In this document: piece by piece, positions 53,960 to 64,000 of the stretch
How positions within the stretch are numbered: the stretch's first letter is position 1
Layout of the letters: each line of letters starts with the position of its first letter
NCBI GenBank assembly: GCA_947579605.1
Contig: OX388327.1
Location: 3,149,122-3,213,121, forward strand
Direction of reading: 5' to 3'
Source of the DNA: Athripsodes cinereus
Lineage: Eukaryota; Arthropoda; Insecta; Trichoptera; Leptoceridae
DNA length: 64,000 nt
Notes under the pieces: model-generated
Seen by the model: only the letters and a program-made list of their open reading frames with translations
What the model was told of the DNA's origin: nothing
The model's database searches: none
Made by a program: the position numbers and the translations under genes

Positions 53960-54640
53960 TATACTGTAATATTATACGAGAGTGTTTCACTAATTGTTAT
54001 GCGTGTAAATATGCACGCTCTTTAAGGTCGCCCTTGTCATTATTGTATCAGCAGACATACCTAGTTGATATCGTTCTACTAACAATGTTATTATATTATT
54101 TTATTGTTACTATAAGTAGTTACTGTAGTAATATGAAATATAGTACGAGCACCTGAGTATAAGCCTACACAAAATTAAGTCGGTATAATTACACTGCATT
54201 CTTTTTGGTTGGTGCGCATGTCTGCATTAGGAATAGATAGTTTCGACCAAAGACAATATATCCATAGACCAGTAGTGTACTGTCTTCCATACAAGCCGAT
54301 AAGCGGTGTATTGTCTTAGATTTTCAAGCTTTCAATAATTGTCTTCTTCCTGGCACTGTCCCAGCTTATTGCTTCTGAAGGCTGTTAAGGTCGGCTCTTC
54401 TCGTTCTAAGGTTATATATTCTTCTGTTCATCCAGGCCATTTCTCCTCAGGATCCTATTACATTGTGTTATCCAGGTATTCTTTAGTCTCCCTCAAAAAG
54501 TCTAGATGGATGTCGAGGGAGATTCATTAACATGACTTTAATGGTGTGTTCTGCATGGTGGTCTCCGCCTTATTTTAGGTTTTTTTTCAAAGTGCTTAAG
54601 GATAGATTGAATTGGTATTCCGTTCTCTGTGTCTATCTTA
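53960..54640. other. spacer with LINE-like scraps
   Basis: 54330-54540 looks like degraded LINE coding sequence but no motif is firm. Confidence 0.3.
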
Positions 54641-54655
54641 TAGGGGATTCAATAT

Positions 54656-55260
54656 TTATTTATTTATTTATTACGGCTAATTAGCCTTTTACACAATATT
54701 TTTTTACATAGGTACAATATCATAACAAAACAAAATATAGGTACCAAACACAATATTAATAAATCAATATTACAAACATATATAAAAAACATGGGTAGGT
54801 ATATAAAGGAGGAAGGGTTCCTGCTAAGATGTTGATTCCTGATTATTGTCCATATAAATGTGATTGTAATGTGCAAATAGATTAAACTTTAGTATGTGGA
54901 TTGGATCATGGAACAAGTCTATTAAATTATTGAATTTATTTCCGAGAATGTGAAGGCGATTTATAATAGAATGTTTGTGATAGTTGGTCCTTGCCTGCGC
55001 TTCCTGAAATAACATATTTTGTCTTGTAGAACGGTTTGGTACATGAAAATTGATCATAGCAATAAGTTCTGGGCAGTCAATGTTTGAAATAAGTATTTTA
55101 CTGAGGACTATGAGATCTATTATTACACGTCTGTCAGATAGCTTTGTCATACCGAGTTCGACCAGTGAGTGCTCATAACAGAATTCATCATATGGGATTC
55201 CTAATCGAAAATTGATGTACCTCATAAATTTACGTTGAACTCTTTCTATGGAATTCACGT
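54656..55260 (-). mobile_element. 5'-truncated LINE with 9-bp TSD
   Basis: 605 bp between ATTCAATAT at 54647-54655 and 55261-55269. Minus strand: open frame from the truncation to a stop at 54824, then 3' UTR and an AATA-repeat tail (complement of 54656-54672). Confidence 0.9.
54824..55258 (-). pseudogene. LINE ORF2 C-terminus (jockey/CR1-like)
   Basis: 144 codons: SIERVQRKFMRYINFRLGIP, YDEFCYEHSLVELGMTKLSD, RRVIIDLIVLSKIL, NIDCPELIAMINFHVPNRST, RQNMLFQEAQARTNYHKHSI. The IE.VQR.F.RY....YE...LG...L..RR...D...L.K......C..L pattern is the region after RT in jockey-like elements lacking RNase H. No internal stop. Not expressed on its own as far as the sequence shows. Confidence 0.82.
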
Positions 55261-55434
55261 ATTCAATATGAAGGGATAAGGGAGGATTGGGCCTATTTTC
55301 AAACTGCCGAATGGTATTATATATTATGTTAAATGAGAGAGTTCAACTTTTATCAATACCTACTCACATCTCACAATCGGTTATGTCAGTGTGAGATAAA
55401 CCCTACAGATATTGGCTCTTTAAGAAGAATTTTT

Positions 55435-55515
55435 TTTTTAAAAGATATATCTGGGTTTTTGTTTGTTATAAACCCAAATACAACCTTATACACCTTTCAC
55501 AGTAAGCTAATTTTA
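55435..55515 (-). repeat. SINE 3' part
   Basis: T-run, GATATATCTGGGTTTTTG, TATAAACCCAAATACAACC, TTATACACCTTTCACAGTAA: complement of the tRNA-derived SINE body and tail. Confidence 0.6.
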
Positions 55516-55547
55516 TATAATAAACACTAATGAGGGGAGGGTTTTGG

Positions 55548-55680
55548 GGTTTCACCCCCCCCCCTAAAAGTTAAAATATCAACATCAATAATATTTTTTT
55601 ACATATTTCATATAATATGAAGGTAATTGCATTCACTGTCAGTAGTTTTATTTTCTTGAACCCTCCCCCCCCCCCCGATA
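55548..55680. repeat. two poly(C) runs
   Basis: C-runs of about 11 at 55552 and 55666 flank about 100 bp; GAACCCTCCCCCC and GGAGGGTTTTGGGG suggest a hAT-like relic, unresolved. Confidence 0.4.
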
Positions 55681-55699
55681 TTAAAACCTGGGTATGCCC

Positions 55700-55990
55700 A
55701 TGCACCAATTATATTTTCTTTGTAAAGGTCTTAGCAAAGAAGAGGTCTCTCACTCTTTTCTGTTAGTTTTCTGTTAGTTTCTGTTAGTTTCTGTTAGTTT
55801 TCTGTTAGTTTCTGTTAGTTTTCTGTTAGTTTCTGTTAGTTTTCTGTTAGTTTCCTGTGAAAGGCAGATATTCATAAAACATTGAGTAGATAATTTCAAT
55901 TCAGCAGAAGCATATTCCCACCCATCTTGAATGTATTATTTTTGTTGAAACACACAGAACAGATCCAATATTTTGTTTTTTCTACAAATT
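55700..55990 (+). repeat. retroposon, (TAG)n family, with expanded minisatellite
   Basis: AGCAAAGAAGAGGTCTCTCA, CTGTGAAAGGCAGATATTC, CCCACCCATCTTGAATG match the 5385/47165 family. Where relatives have one TTTTCGGTGTCCTGT-like segment, this copy has the tandem array at 55757-55855. Confidence 0.55.
55757..55855 (+). repeat. TTTCTGTTAG minisatellite
   Basis: About nine units of 10-11 bp alternating TTTCTGTTAG and TTTTCTGTTAG, ending at TTTCCTGTGAAAGG. The array is internal to the retroposon. Confidence 0.85.
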
Positions 55991-56512
55991 CTGTTACGGC
56001 TTAGATAGATTGTTAAATCTTTGTTATTTGTGCAATTTTTTTGGTACATATTTAATCTATTGACATCTAACTTTATCTTTGTAACTATACAACAAGACTA
56101 TACAGCGGCTACCGTGACAAACAACCAAGTAATCCGATACGAAGGTTGCTCAAAGGTAGGACAGTCAACTTGTTATTGTAGAATGCAATAATAATAGTAC
56201 TGAAAATAATAATGTCGAGAGTTCGGTCATGTGGAAAGAATGACAGTTGAAATACCTTCTCTTTTATTTTAAATGTCGTTGTCGCCTAAACTGTGTATAG
56301 ATGGAGTTATGTATGTAATTAAGTATTACATATATAAAGTGTGTCCATAGAATGAGTATCAATTACTTGTAATATACGAATACGAGAAACAAACGTTGAT
56401 AATAGAAATTACATTGAAGACAGCCTCCCATATTATGAAGATACCCCAGGAGTTTGGAGACTTCTACAACTGTCCTATTCGGACAGTTTCCAAACGGCCA
56501 GTGGAAGTCGAC

Positions 56513-56556
56513 TTGTTTAGCGAGTACCTACAAAAATGTAGGTACTCGCTAAACAA
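56513..56556. repeat. perfect 20-bp hairpin
   Basis: Arms 56513-56532 (TTGTTTAGCGAGTACCTACA) and 56537-56556, loop AAAA, no mismatch. It is preceded by a CTGTCC-TATTC-GGACAG hairpin at 56470-56486. Confidence 0.85.
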
Positions 56557-56629
56557 ATCTATTTTAAATATTTCTTGCTGTTTTTTTATATCGACCTGTT
56601 TCTTTCTGTAACTGATTATTGCTAGTAAT

Positions 56630-56813
56630 GCAGCCGTAGTCATAACACATTTTAGAGTTATGTAGTCGTTCGAATTTTGACGACTTTGTGAGAAAGTATT
56701 GATTTTCGTCACAAAACATTGTGTATTTTAGCTACGAAATAAGATATTTTCTCGCAAAGTCGTCTATAATCGAACGACCACACAACGCTAAAATGTGTTT
56801 TGACTAAAGCTGC
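56630..56813. mobile_element. palindromic MITE, copy D
   Basis: GCAGC, TAGTCATAACACATTTTAG mirrored by CTAAAATGTGTTTTGACTA, GCTGC; the centre is TGTGTATTTTAGCTACG. The arms are more diverged than in copies A-C. Confidence 0.7.
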
Positions 56814-57239
56814 AGTTCATATCTAGATATCTCAGGAGTCATAGACTCCCATTTATTCGCATTTTATTCAACCCAAGGTTGGCCTTAAGAGCGAACCATT
56901 GGGCAGGTCTGAAGGGCCGAGCGGCCAAAACTGTTATCGTGTGAATTTTTCATACTCTCTCTTCAGTGTCCCTTTTAGGTGGTAAGAAAGTTTGTTGAGA
57001 AAAAAAATACAAATAAAGACAAAAAAAAGAAAGAATATATTACAAGGATATAACATAAATAATAATAAAAAAAAATAACAAAATAACAAAACATATTGTG
57101 GATACATTATAGATTTATTGTAGGTATATATAGGATTGTAGATTTTTTCTTATTTTAATAAATTTATGTAATATACTATAAAATTTTCTTATTGTTTGTG
57201 TTTTTATTATTATTTTTATTTCTGTTTAGTATTAATATG

Positions 57240-57350
57240 ACGTGGTTAGACAGAAGAAATCATTCTTAAGTGATAATCTCGCCACTGCATATCATCACAT
57301 TTTTTCTTATATATATTGATTTATTGATTTTGTTATGTGTATATAATAAA
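57240..57350 (+). repeat. retroposon 3'-UTR motif
   Basis: GGTTAGACAGAAGAAATCAT, GTGATAATCTCGCCACTGCA as at 39979. Confidence 0.5.
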
Positions 57351-57867
57351 TATATATACCGATTGGTGAATAACAGAAATCCAAGGTGACTTATCCAGAG
57401 ATGGTTAGGCGTTCAATTTTCTCGTTGACAGTCAAGTCTAAAAACACAGAGTATATCAAAACATGTTTTTACCAAAGGCATAATACGTTTTTACTCAAGG
57501 AAATGATACATAAACATTTTTGTAAAGATTCATGTAGGTGACAAAGTTGAACGTATCTTTTATTGTGTTTACATCATCATTTAAATCTAGATTTATCTTT
57601 GATTTCTCCATTTACGGAAGACACCGTCATGTTGCGGTAAAATTAATAAATATTTTTGTCCATCTGTTTGTATGATTGTTTACATATCCGGTATCCATCT
57701 TGATAAAATTACTCAACAAAATGTCACTCATCAGTTTTGATTTCTCTGTTTATTTCACGGCGAGGTACGTGAACAGTCAATCAGTTTATTTGAAATCGTC
57801 AATTTTCCCTCTCAAGTACATCAAAGAGTGAATACGATTCGATGTTTATAAATACGTTCTGTACAGT

Positions 57868-58210
57868 CTATTCTTGAACATGGTAATAACGTGCACTCTT
57901 CGCTACTACTAAAATTAAATTTAAAAAAAAAAGTCGCGACTCATTCGCACAATCTGCAGTCTGCACCTGAGAGGTAGATGCCCAGCTATCCCTCCATCGT
58001 TTGGGTGGTCTTCCTGAGGGTCTGCTTCTAATTATGCACTCGTCTGCTGTTCTCTTCACCACTCCATCCGAACTAGCTTTCCCCACAATATGATCTTTCC
58101 AAAAGCGTATTTTTGTTCTTCCCCATCGCACAACATCTTTGACATTACAGAGTCTCCTTATTTCTGAGTTTTTTACTTTATCACGAAGAGTTACACCTGC
58201 GATATGTCGT
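57868..58210 (-). pseudogene. LINE RT C-terminal tail
   Basis: RHIAGVTLRDKVKNSEIRRL, CNVKDVVRWGRTKIRFWKDH, IVGKASSDGVVKR, IIRSRPSGRPPKRWRDSWAS, open until about 57900. The RDKV.N..IR....V.DVV...R..W..H......R.....W.P...R..GRP..RW.D pattern is a LINE ORF2 tail. Its 5' side is bounded by the hAT at 58215. Confidence 0.75.
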
Positions 58211-58214
58211 AGAG

Positions 58215-58614
58215 CAAGGGTGGGCAACTCGCGGCCCGTTGGGTGTCTACGTGCGGCCCGCGAAGCATATGCACACTTTTTTGCACAATAATAGTTTGGC
58301 GCGACTTCATAATTCTATTTAATGTGTATTATATGATATAAGTAAATAAAAAAAATAGTCGATAAAAGTAACCGTTACTTTTTTATGAGAGGTATTTTAA
58401 GAAAATATTCTTAAAGAAAACTGAGAAGTTTTGAAACATTTCAAATTCCTATACCATTTTGAAAATTTGGTGACGGGGGGGGGGGGGTAGAAATTTTAAG
58501 GCGAAGTAAAATTATCAAATGTTCCATATATGGAGTAAGTATATTGTTGTACGGCCCGGTAGGAAATCTCATTCAGAAATTTGGCCCGCCTGTTGAAAAG
58601 GTTGGCCACCCATG
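58215..58614. mobile_element. non-autonomous hAT (GGGTGGCCAACC family), copy 2
   Basis: 400 bp; CAAGGGTGGGCAACTCGCGG left, inverse CATGGGTGGCCAACC right. Flanks TCGTAGAG and ACGTAGAG (7 of 8). It contains a G13 run at 58476. Confidence 0.85.
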
Positions 58615-58619
58615 ACGTA

Positions 58620-59100
58620 GAGTTCTCACATTATACAATGTCTTTGATTACAATTACAATACAATTCCTGACAACATCGAGTCTAAATACTAGTCAATGA
58701 CAATTTTAAAAATTATCTCGAATGAATCTTTATTCCGTGAAATAATTTTAAATCATTTTTTCATAATATAATATTTGTAGCACAGTGCGATGCGCCTGAT
58801 CGGTTATCGTTCCATATTCAAATAAATAATAATAATTATCTACTCTTATTTCACTAGCAAAAGAACATTTAAAACCGTCACAAATTACATTTTATGTAAC
58901 AATTCTACGCTATTTTTATTGTAATTACTTTTATTATTATTATATCTATTTATTATAATCCCATTACAAATAAAATAAATCCGTACAGTTGCATAGTAAT
59001 AATAATAATACATTCGTTTATTATCGTTGATATTAATTTTCATAGTAATAATAATGACAATTGTTGTCTATGGACGTGGATAGCGTTCAGCAACACCCTC
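58620..59100. other. spacer, nothing recognised
   Basis: No feature supported. Confidence 0.3.
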
Positions 59101-59109
59101 TTTAGATAT

Positions 59110-59519
59110 TAGTGATGTAACGAATGTGTGATTTTGGACATTCGCGAATGCGAATGCGAATACGAATATTTGTTGCCGACATTCGCATTGCGAATAGCGA
59201 ATATTGCTTTGCCTAGATTTCTACAATATTGCTCAATCATTTAAATTTCTAACCCCCGTCGCCGAATTTTCAAAGTGGTATAGGAATTTAAAATATTTCA
59301 AAACTCTTCGGTTTTCTTAAAGAACATTTTCTTGCAATACCTTTTTCTACATTGTACCGGGTAAGTATCCGGTACTTTTACCGAATATCCGATACTTTAT
59401 TACCGAAATAATATTCGCAAAACATTCGCATATTTTTTTGCGAATACGAATGCGAATGCGAATACTTTAAAATATGCGAATATTCGCGAATGCGAATACG
59501 AATATTCGTTACATCACTA
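59110..59519. mobile_element. hAT-type foldback element, copy 3
   Basis: 410 bp; TAGTGATGTAACGAATGTGT and inverse TACGAATATTCGTTACATCACTA (ends). Flanks TTAGATAT and ATAGATAT (7 of 8). Confidence 0.8.
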
Positions 59520-59524
59520 ATAGA

Positions 59525-60430
59525 TATATCATTTTAGGTGGTGTTGGCGTTCAGCGTCCGTGATGCATATAGTGTAATTTTTTTTGCATACATACAATGT
59601 TGCCAACTCAGAAGTTGAAAAGGTTAAAAAAAAGCGAAGTTCAGACAAAAAAAAATCAGTGCCTACGTAGGTACATTTAGAACGAAAATTCGTAGATTTT
59701 TGAAAAACTATCTTATCTGGATTTGGAAAATTGTCGACCTTTCTTAAGATCTCTACTATCACAATTTGGTAAAGGAATTTGGAATAGTTCGTGACCTGCT
59801 CGGATTTGTTAAAGCAATATTTTAGAAAAGTGATAGGTACGTTGGAAAACTAAAATTCTTTATCCAAAAACCGAAAAGTACGTACAAAACTATGTATAGA
59901 TTCGGAACAAAACTACATAATTTCTGAACAAAATTACATTGATTCGGAACAACACTACGTAGATTACCAAATGCGACCAAAAATAATCAGAATACGTAGG
60001 CCATCCTAAGCCGATTCGTAAGCATCGGAACACCTTTCCTGTTTCCTACAAAAATGGAATTTGCACAGCCTGTCGGTTTGTTATATAAAAATATTCTTAA
60101 ATAAATATTATTTGATAGAACTAGTTATAACAAACAATATATCTTGTAATATAACATTAGGTAGGTACTATACAGAGGCAGAAGATTATAACGTCTGTAT
60201 GTAATATGATATTAATAAACTGTGTGCAGTAGGTATAATTGTATTGTAAGTACACCTTTGTTATAATAAGTAGGCACTTAGTGAGCGAGTGAAAGTGCTG
60301 GTAGGGCAAAATATCATCATTACAATATATACACACCTACAGTACTTACTTACTTACTTAATATAGGACAGGTAACATTACAATAATATTGTATTACTTG
60401 TATGCCGTGGGTCCAATACTACAGCTATAT
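59525..60430. other. spacer with an ACTT microsatellite
   Basis: Four ACTT units at 60343-60360; no gene or element ends supported. Confidence 0.35.
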
Positions 60431-60434
60431 AATA

Positions 60435-60608
60435 TATGGACAGTTTGTAAAGCGCCGTTTACTTATATCATGACCTCAAGGGCGCCGTATACTGTATCCA
60501 TTACCCGAAACTCCCAGCAAAAAGGTGCGTCTTCAGCTCTCTTTTAAAACTCTCTTCATTCACCTCCTCTCGCAGACACAGAGGCAGCTTGTTCCAACAT
60601 CTGGGACC
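60435..60608 (-). pseudogene. LINE C-terminal fragment (GPRCWNKLPLC family), copy 2
   Basis: Nearly the same as 30985-31160, with the same right border at TCTGGGACC. Confidence 0.6.
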
Positions 60609-60724
60609 CGTAATACTAATGCTACATATATATAATATTATTATAGTGTTGTTATCAGACAGGCAGCTAATCTGATATGTCTCATCTCAACACTACTGTC
60701 ACAATAACAACCATCAGGCCCAAC

Positions 60725-60895
60725 AACAATTATCACAACTTCAATGAATCATACAAATTCTTGAAACTGTGTAAATCTGAAGAATCAACCAGCTCAGGTG
60801 GCAAACTATTCCAATGATTAACCACCCTGTTAAATAAACAATGCTTCAACGGATTTCACTTGAACCTATAGCCATCCAACTTAAATCCATGACCC
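60725..60895 (-). pseudogene. LINE C-terminal fragment
   Basis: FNRVVNHWNSLPPELVDSS, DLHSFKNLYDSLK on the minus strand, a LINE ORF2 terminus (W..LP......s...FK). It abuts the fragment at 60985. Confidence 0.5.
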
Positions 60896-60984
60896 CTCAG
60901 GTGAACATTCTGGTTGTACTGGAACATTGTATCGAGCTCTGGACAGTCATAGTGGTGAGTTGAATGAGAGAATATAATAGTGAG

Positions 60985-61270
60985 TTTCAATCCATTGGAT
61001 TGGTCTGCAACGAGTATGGATTTTCTTCTCCATTCCTCCCTATTTTCAGCTAGTCTTTTTAGTTCTACGTATGTGCCACAGTTCATGTCCTTCTTCAGTT
61101 GGTCCATATAAGCATTTCTTGGTTGGCCTCTACCATTTCTGCCTTCGGTCTTGCCCTCCACGATGGTGATAAGCAGTCCTGGGTGCCTGATGTTGTGGCA
61201 AATCCAGTTAGCTCGTTGTTGGCTGATTCTCTTAAGGAGTTGCCTTTTTTCACCTACTCTGATTAACACC
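60985..61270 (-). pseudogene. LINE RT C-terminal tail
   Basis: RQLLKRISQQRANWICHNIR, GLLITIVEGKTEGRNGRGQP, RNAYMDQLKKDMNCGTYVEL, KRLAENREEWRRKSILVADQ. The R..WIGH..R....L...VEGK.EGRRGRGRPR..Y.DQ pattern is an RTE-like LINE tail. A 130-bp relative is at 35965. Confidence 0.75.
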
Positions 61271-61374
61271 TAGCATCTTAAAATTAATAGTTTTGAGGTA
61301 ATGGATAAATCGTGACATTTCGTGATGGTAATAAAAGTCTTCCATGTTATATTAGTGAAAAACTTTACATATAT

Positions 61375-61500
61375 GTGGTTGGATAATCGCACCACTGCTT
61401 ATCGTCTTAGTATTTTAAATTTTGTATAGTTTTATTTAGTATTTTAAATTGTTTTGTTAACACTGTTATATAATGATAATATGCAAAAATAACATAAATA
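61375..61500 (+). repeat. retroposon 3' end
   Basis: GGATAATCGCACCACTGCTT, TTGTTTTGTTAACACTGTTA, AATGATAATATGCAAAAAT match 39979-40120. Confidence 0.5.
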
Positions 61501-61619
61501 TATTATTTACTGGGAACGATCCTTGTGTATAATTGTTTTAAATTATGAACAAGAATTGTATTTACCTATAAATATGTCTATAGTACACAATACCAACCTA
61601 CACTCAAATTAACTTATAT

Positions 61620-62532
61620 CAGAGATGGCGAACCTTTTTGAGTCTGAGTGCCTTTTTTTCTCAATATAATAATATGTCGCGTGCCACATGCCATGGAAAT
61701 AACATGTCAACTATCCTAAGGTCATATTTTGGTCAAATTGAGGTAAGTGTTTAGAAATAGGAAATGATAATAACAGATACGAGATAATTTGATGAATCGG
61801 AATAATAAGATTCGTAAATAATAAGGCAAGTCAAAATTTGGTATAGATATTTTTAATATACTACTACTACTACTATACCATCACGGCATATCCCACAAGT
61901 GGGGTAGCCAGCAGATTATTTATTACAAAAACAATATTTTTATTACAAAAACAAAACTTAACTGGTCCTTTGACAAATCACCCTAAAACACTTAGGATAG
62001 TTCTACATTAACGTAGTGATGTCATTACCTTCGTTCCCGTCGTTTGTTATTTTTTTTTTCTTTCACTTATGGCATAGCATCCTACAAGGATGATTTGTGC
62101 CAAAAACAGTCTCTAAATGTTATTAAATCGTCAGGGAGAAGATAGTTATTAGAGAATAATAAAATTGGCCTTCATAGATTTGAGAAGGAACAAATGGATT
62201 GTATCGGATGTCATGCTCAGTAATGATACAATATTCAGGGAGAATTGGAAATCGTTTTGAAGAGCATCAACGAAAATATCATACGCATCCCTGATAGGGC
62301 ACCCCAGGAAAACATGATCAAGCGTCTCCTCGTCCAGGCCGCACTCGCAGTATGGACTTTCATGAAATTATTTATGAACGAAGAACATACACTATTGAAG
62401 CTATTTAAATATTTAAAACAAATATATATTATTTCTAAAAAACATTTGAATTGTTTGTAAAATCTTTTTTTCTCATGCAAAATCGTCTCGTGTATCACCT
62501 GTGACACGCGTGCCATAGGTTCGCCATCCCTG
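61620..62532. mobile_element. hAT with exact TSD and nested LINE
   Basis: 913 bp between ACTTATAT copies (61612-61619, 62533-62540). Ends CAGAGATGGCGAACCT and inverse of CAGGGATGGCGAACCT; subterminal GTGCCACATGCC/TGGCACGCGTGTC. Contains a (TAC)n retroposon scrap (61858-61918) and a LINE 3' end (62046-62361). Confidence 0.9.
62046..62361 (-). mobile_element. 5'-truncated jockey-type LINE nested in the hAT
   Basis: Starts at SPYCECGLDEETLDHVFLGC, ends with the 3' stem-loop (62071-62101) and an A tail (T run 62050-62059). Same truncation point as 16935-17387. Confidence 0.7.
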
Positions 62533-62660
62533 ACTTATATAATATTTAATGATTCGTAACAAAAAGTGTAACAATATTATTATTTGTTATAAATTATATT
62601 ATATATGTATAGATAGTTAGGAAGTGAATCATCTTTGTAATACATTAGCAGTGTCTGTTG

Positions 62661-63134
62661 CAGGGATGTTGCGAATATTCGCATCCGCATCCGCAAATGC
62701 GGAGCTTCCGCATGTATTTGGACATCTGCATCCGCATCCGCAATAATCGATGCGGATGTTCATGCGGATGCGGATGTAAGACAATTTGCGTCAAGAAAGA
62801 AATGGGGCGGGGCAGGCGAATGGCGCGTGCCGTTTGCACTTGAATTTAACCAATGGGAACAAAAATAATGGTGACAAGATCCGACGCGTTTTTATTTTAT
62901 TTTTGCAAATAACAAAGAAGAAAAAAAATATTTCGCCAAAAAATCCATAATATTATTGTAGCAACAATTTCGCCACATATTTGACAATGGGGCCTACCAA
63001 CTAAGATAGTTCCTACTTTTTTTTCTATAACATCTTAAACATCCGCATCCGCATCCGCGGATGTGAGTCTTCAAAAATCCGCATCCGCATTCACATCCGC
63101 GGATGTGTAAAAATCGACATCCGCAACATCCCTG
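62661..63134. mobile_element. hAT with exact TSD and GCATCC repeats
   Basis: 474 bp between GTCTGTTG copies (62653-62660, 63135-63142). TIR CAGGGATGTTGCG; both ends have runs of ATCCGC/GCGGAT. The interior (62888-63003) holds the right half of the 18234 TIR element. Confidence 0.92.
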
Positions 63135-63299
63135 GTCTGTTGTTTATATAAAATATAATAAATAACAACATGTCGTAGGTAAAATTGAATTATTTGTCTT
63201 TTAACAAAAGGTCTAAGTTAATTAATGAAATACAGTCAGTTGTTATAGACAATCAGTGCGAAATTTAAATTTGTAGATATTGAGCTGCATCTAATATTG

Positions 63300-63435
63300 T
63301 TTTCCGATGGTCGAATGGCTCTTGTAGATCTTACCCTTATAAACAGTTGATCTACAAGCCTGTCGAAATTGCCTGTAGTTTAGCATTTAGCTCCTCAAGA
63401 ACAGGGTCGATGTTATATATTAAGAGCATTCTCTC
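63300..63435 (-). pseudogene. LINE C-terminus, (AAGT)n-tailed family, copy 3
   Basis: Complement of the 35300-35410 region: TTTCCGATGG, GAGCTAAATGC-like and GACCCTGTTCTTGAG. More decayed than the other two. Confidence 0.5.
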
Positions 63436-63880
63436 ATGATATCTAACTAGCTCTAATATATATATAGTTTTCATATTTTTAAAATTTATTTCCTCAAATT
63501 AACACATGCAAACCAACACAGTTCACATATCCATATGGTGATACAATAAATTCCACTTTGCCGCCTCACTTGGCTAGAGCCTGTGCGAGGCGTTAGTACA
63601 ATCTACTGATTATGTACAAAAACATAATATATTATGTACAAAAAACAAATTTAGACATCATAATAAACAGATTGGATACAACACACCGATAGACTATATA
63701 GATCAGATAAAACATTTGTGTATAGATCAGTATTATTATATATTTTATCTCAAAGAATGCATGTAATTTTGTGAAATTTAAATATAAATATTGTAGTAAA
63801 GAATATTAACTAACATTTTGACTATGTATATTCCACATAATATTGCAAGTGGTTTAGGAAAGTCACTGCGTGTAAAAAAA
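63436..63880. other. spacer, nothing recognised
   Basis: A GCCTC...GAGGC hairpin block at 63560-63596 (GCCGCCTCACTTGG, TGTGCGAGGCG) of unknown origin. Confidence 0.3.
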
Positions 63881-63884
63881 TATT

Positions 63885-64000
63885 AATTTTTATTTATTTA
63901 TTCATTCTTTATTGCACATTGATGACAATACCTACATACAGTTTTGTACAGAAATGCGTTCAAATTAAATACAATCAATATAGTCTGACAAAATCTAGGA
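63885..64000 (-). repeat. retroposon 3' end, runs off the window
   Basis: TTTATTTATTCATTCTTTATTGCACATTG, complement of an AATAAATA tail, as at 5600 and 31618. Confidence 0.45.

Noticed and set aside
55757..55855. CRISPR-like array
   Set aside because: Units are 10-11 bp without spacers, in a eukaryotic retroposon; a minisatellite.

Overview
This is AT-rich, non-coding insect-type nuclear DNA. The many TAGGTACCTACC-like strings, the jockey- and RTE-type LINE debris, the tRNA-derived SINEs and the very high density of hAT and MITE relics suggest a lepidopteran; that assignment is an inference from style. I see no convincing host protein-coding gene, no rRNA or tRNA gene and no CRISPR array. 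The window is a repeat graveyard in which many insertions can still be bounded by their own target-site duplications (TSDs) and terminal inverted repeats (TIRs).

Layout. 0-5 kb: LINE 3' ends; one LINE tail (2.5-3.9 kb) carries a nested retroposon and a nested PIF/Harbinger element. 5-12 kb: LINE tails, a pogo-type MITE (7.2 kb), a small MITE (9.0 kb), a hAT with an exact TSD (10.9 kb). 12.8-19 kb: a SINE, a second Harbinger copy inside another copy of the same LINE, two hammerhead-ribozyme-like Penelope relics (14.6 and 18.8 kb), a hAT and two other TIR elements. 20-27.7 kb: a dense hAT/MITE cluster including a hAT with a recognisable transposase C-terminus (22.4-23.2 kb), three strong hairpins (24.0-24.3 kb) and a tandem pair of palindromic MITEs. 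28-30 kb: the only long reading frame, the RT tail plus RNase H of a jockey-type LINE, inserted with a 12-bp TSD into an older LINE. 30.5-41 kb: foldback elements, LINE tails and a possible solo LTR. 42.1-46.7 kb: a 4.6-kb non-autonomous hAT with a transposase C-terminal stub and a gene-like, probably dead, multi-exon locus preceded by a strong RFX X-box. 47-64 kb: a mariner 3' half, several LINE 3' ends, a second pogo-type MITE, a 5'-truncated LINE with a 9-bp TSD, and more hATs.

The elements do not form a pathway; what can be read is the insertion history. LINE tails are the usual substrate, and Harbinger, SINE and hAT elements sit inside them. Several insertions have an empty paralogous site elsewhere in the window, which confirms their boundaries. 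The observations most worth checking are the hammerhead-like motifs, the X-box locus inside the hAT, and the hairpin clusters.
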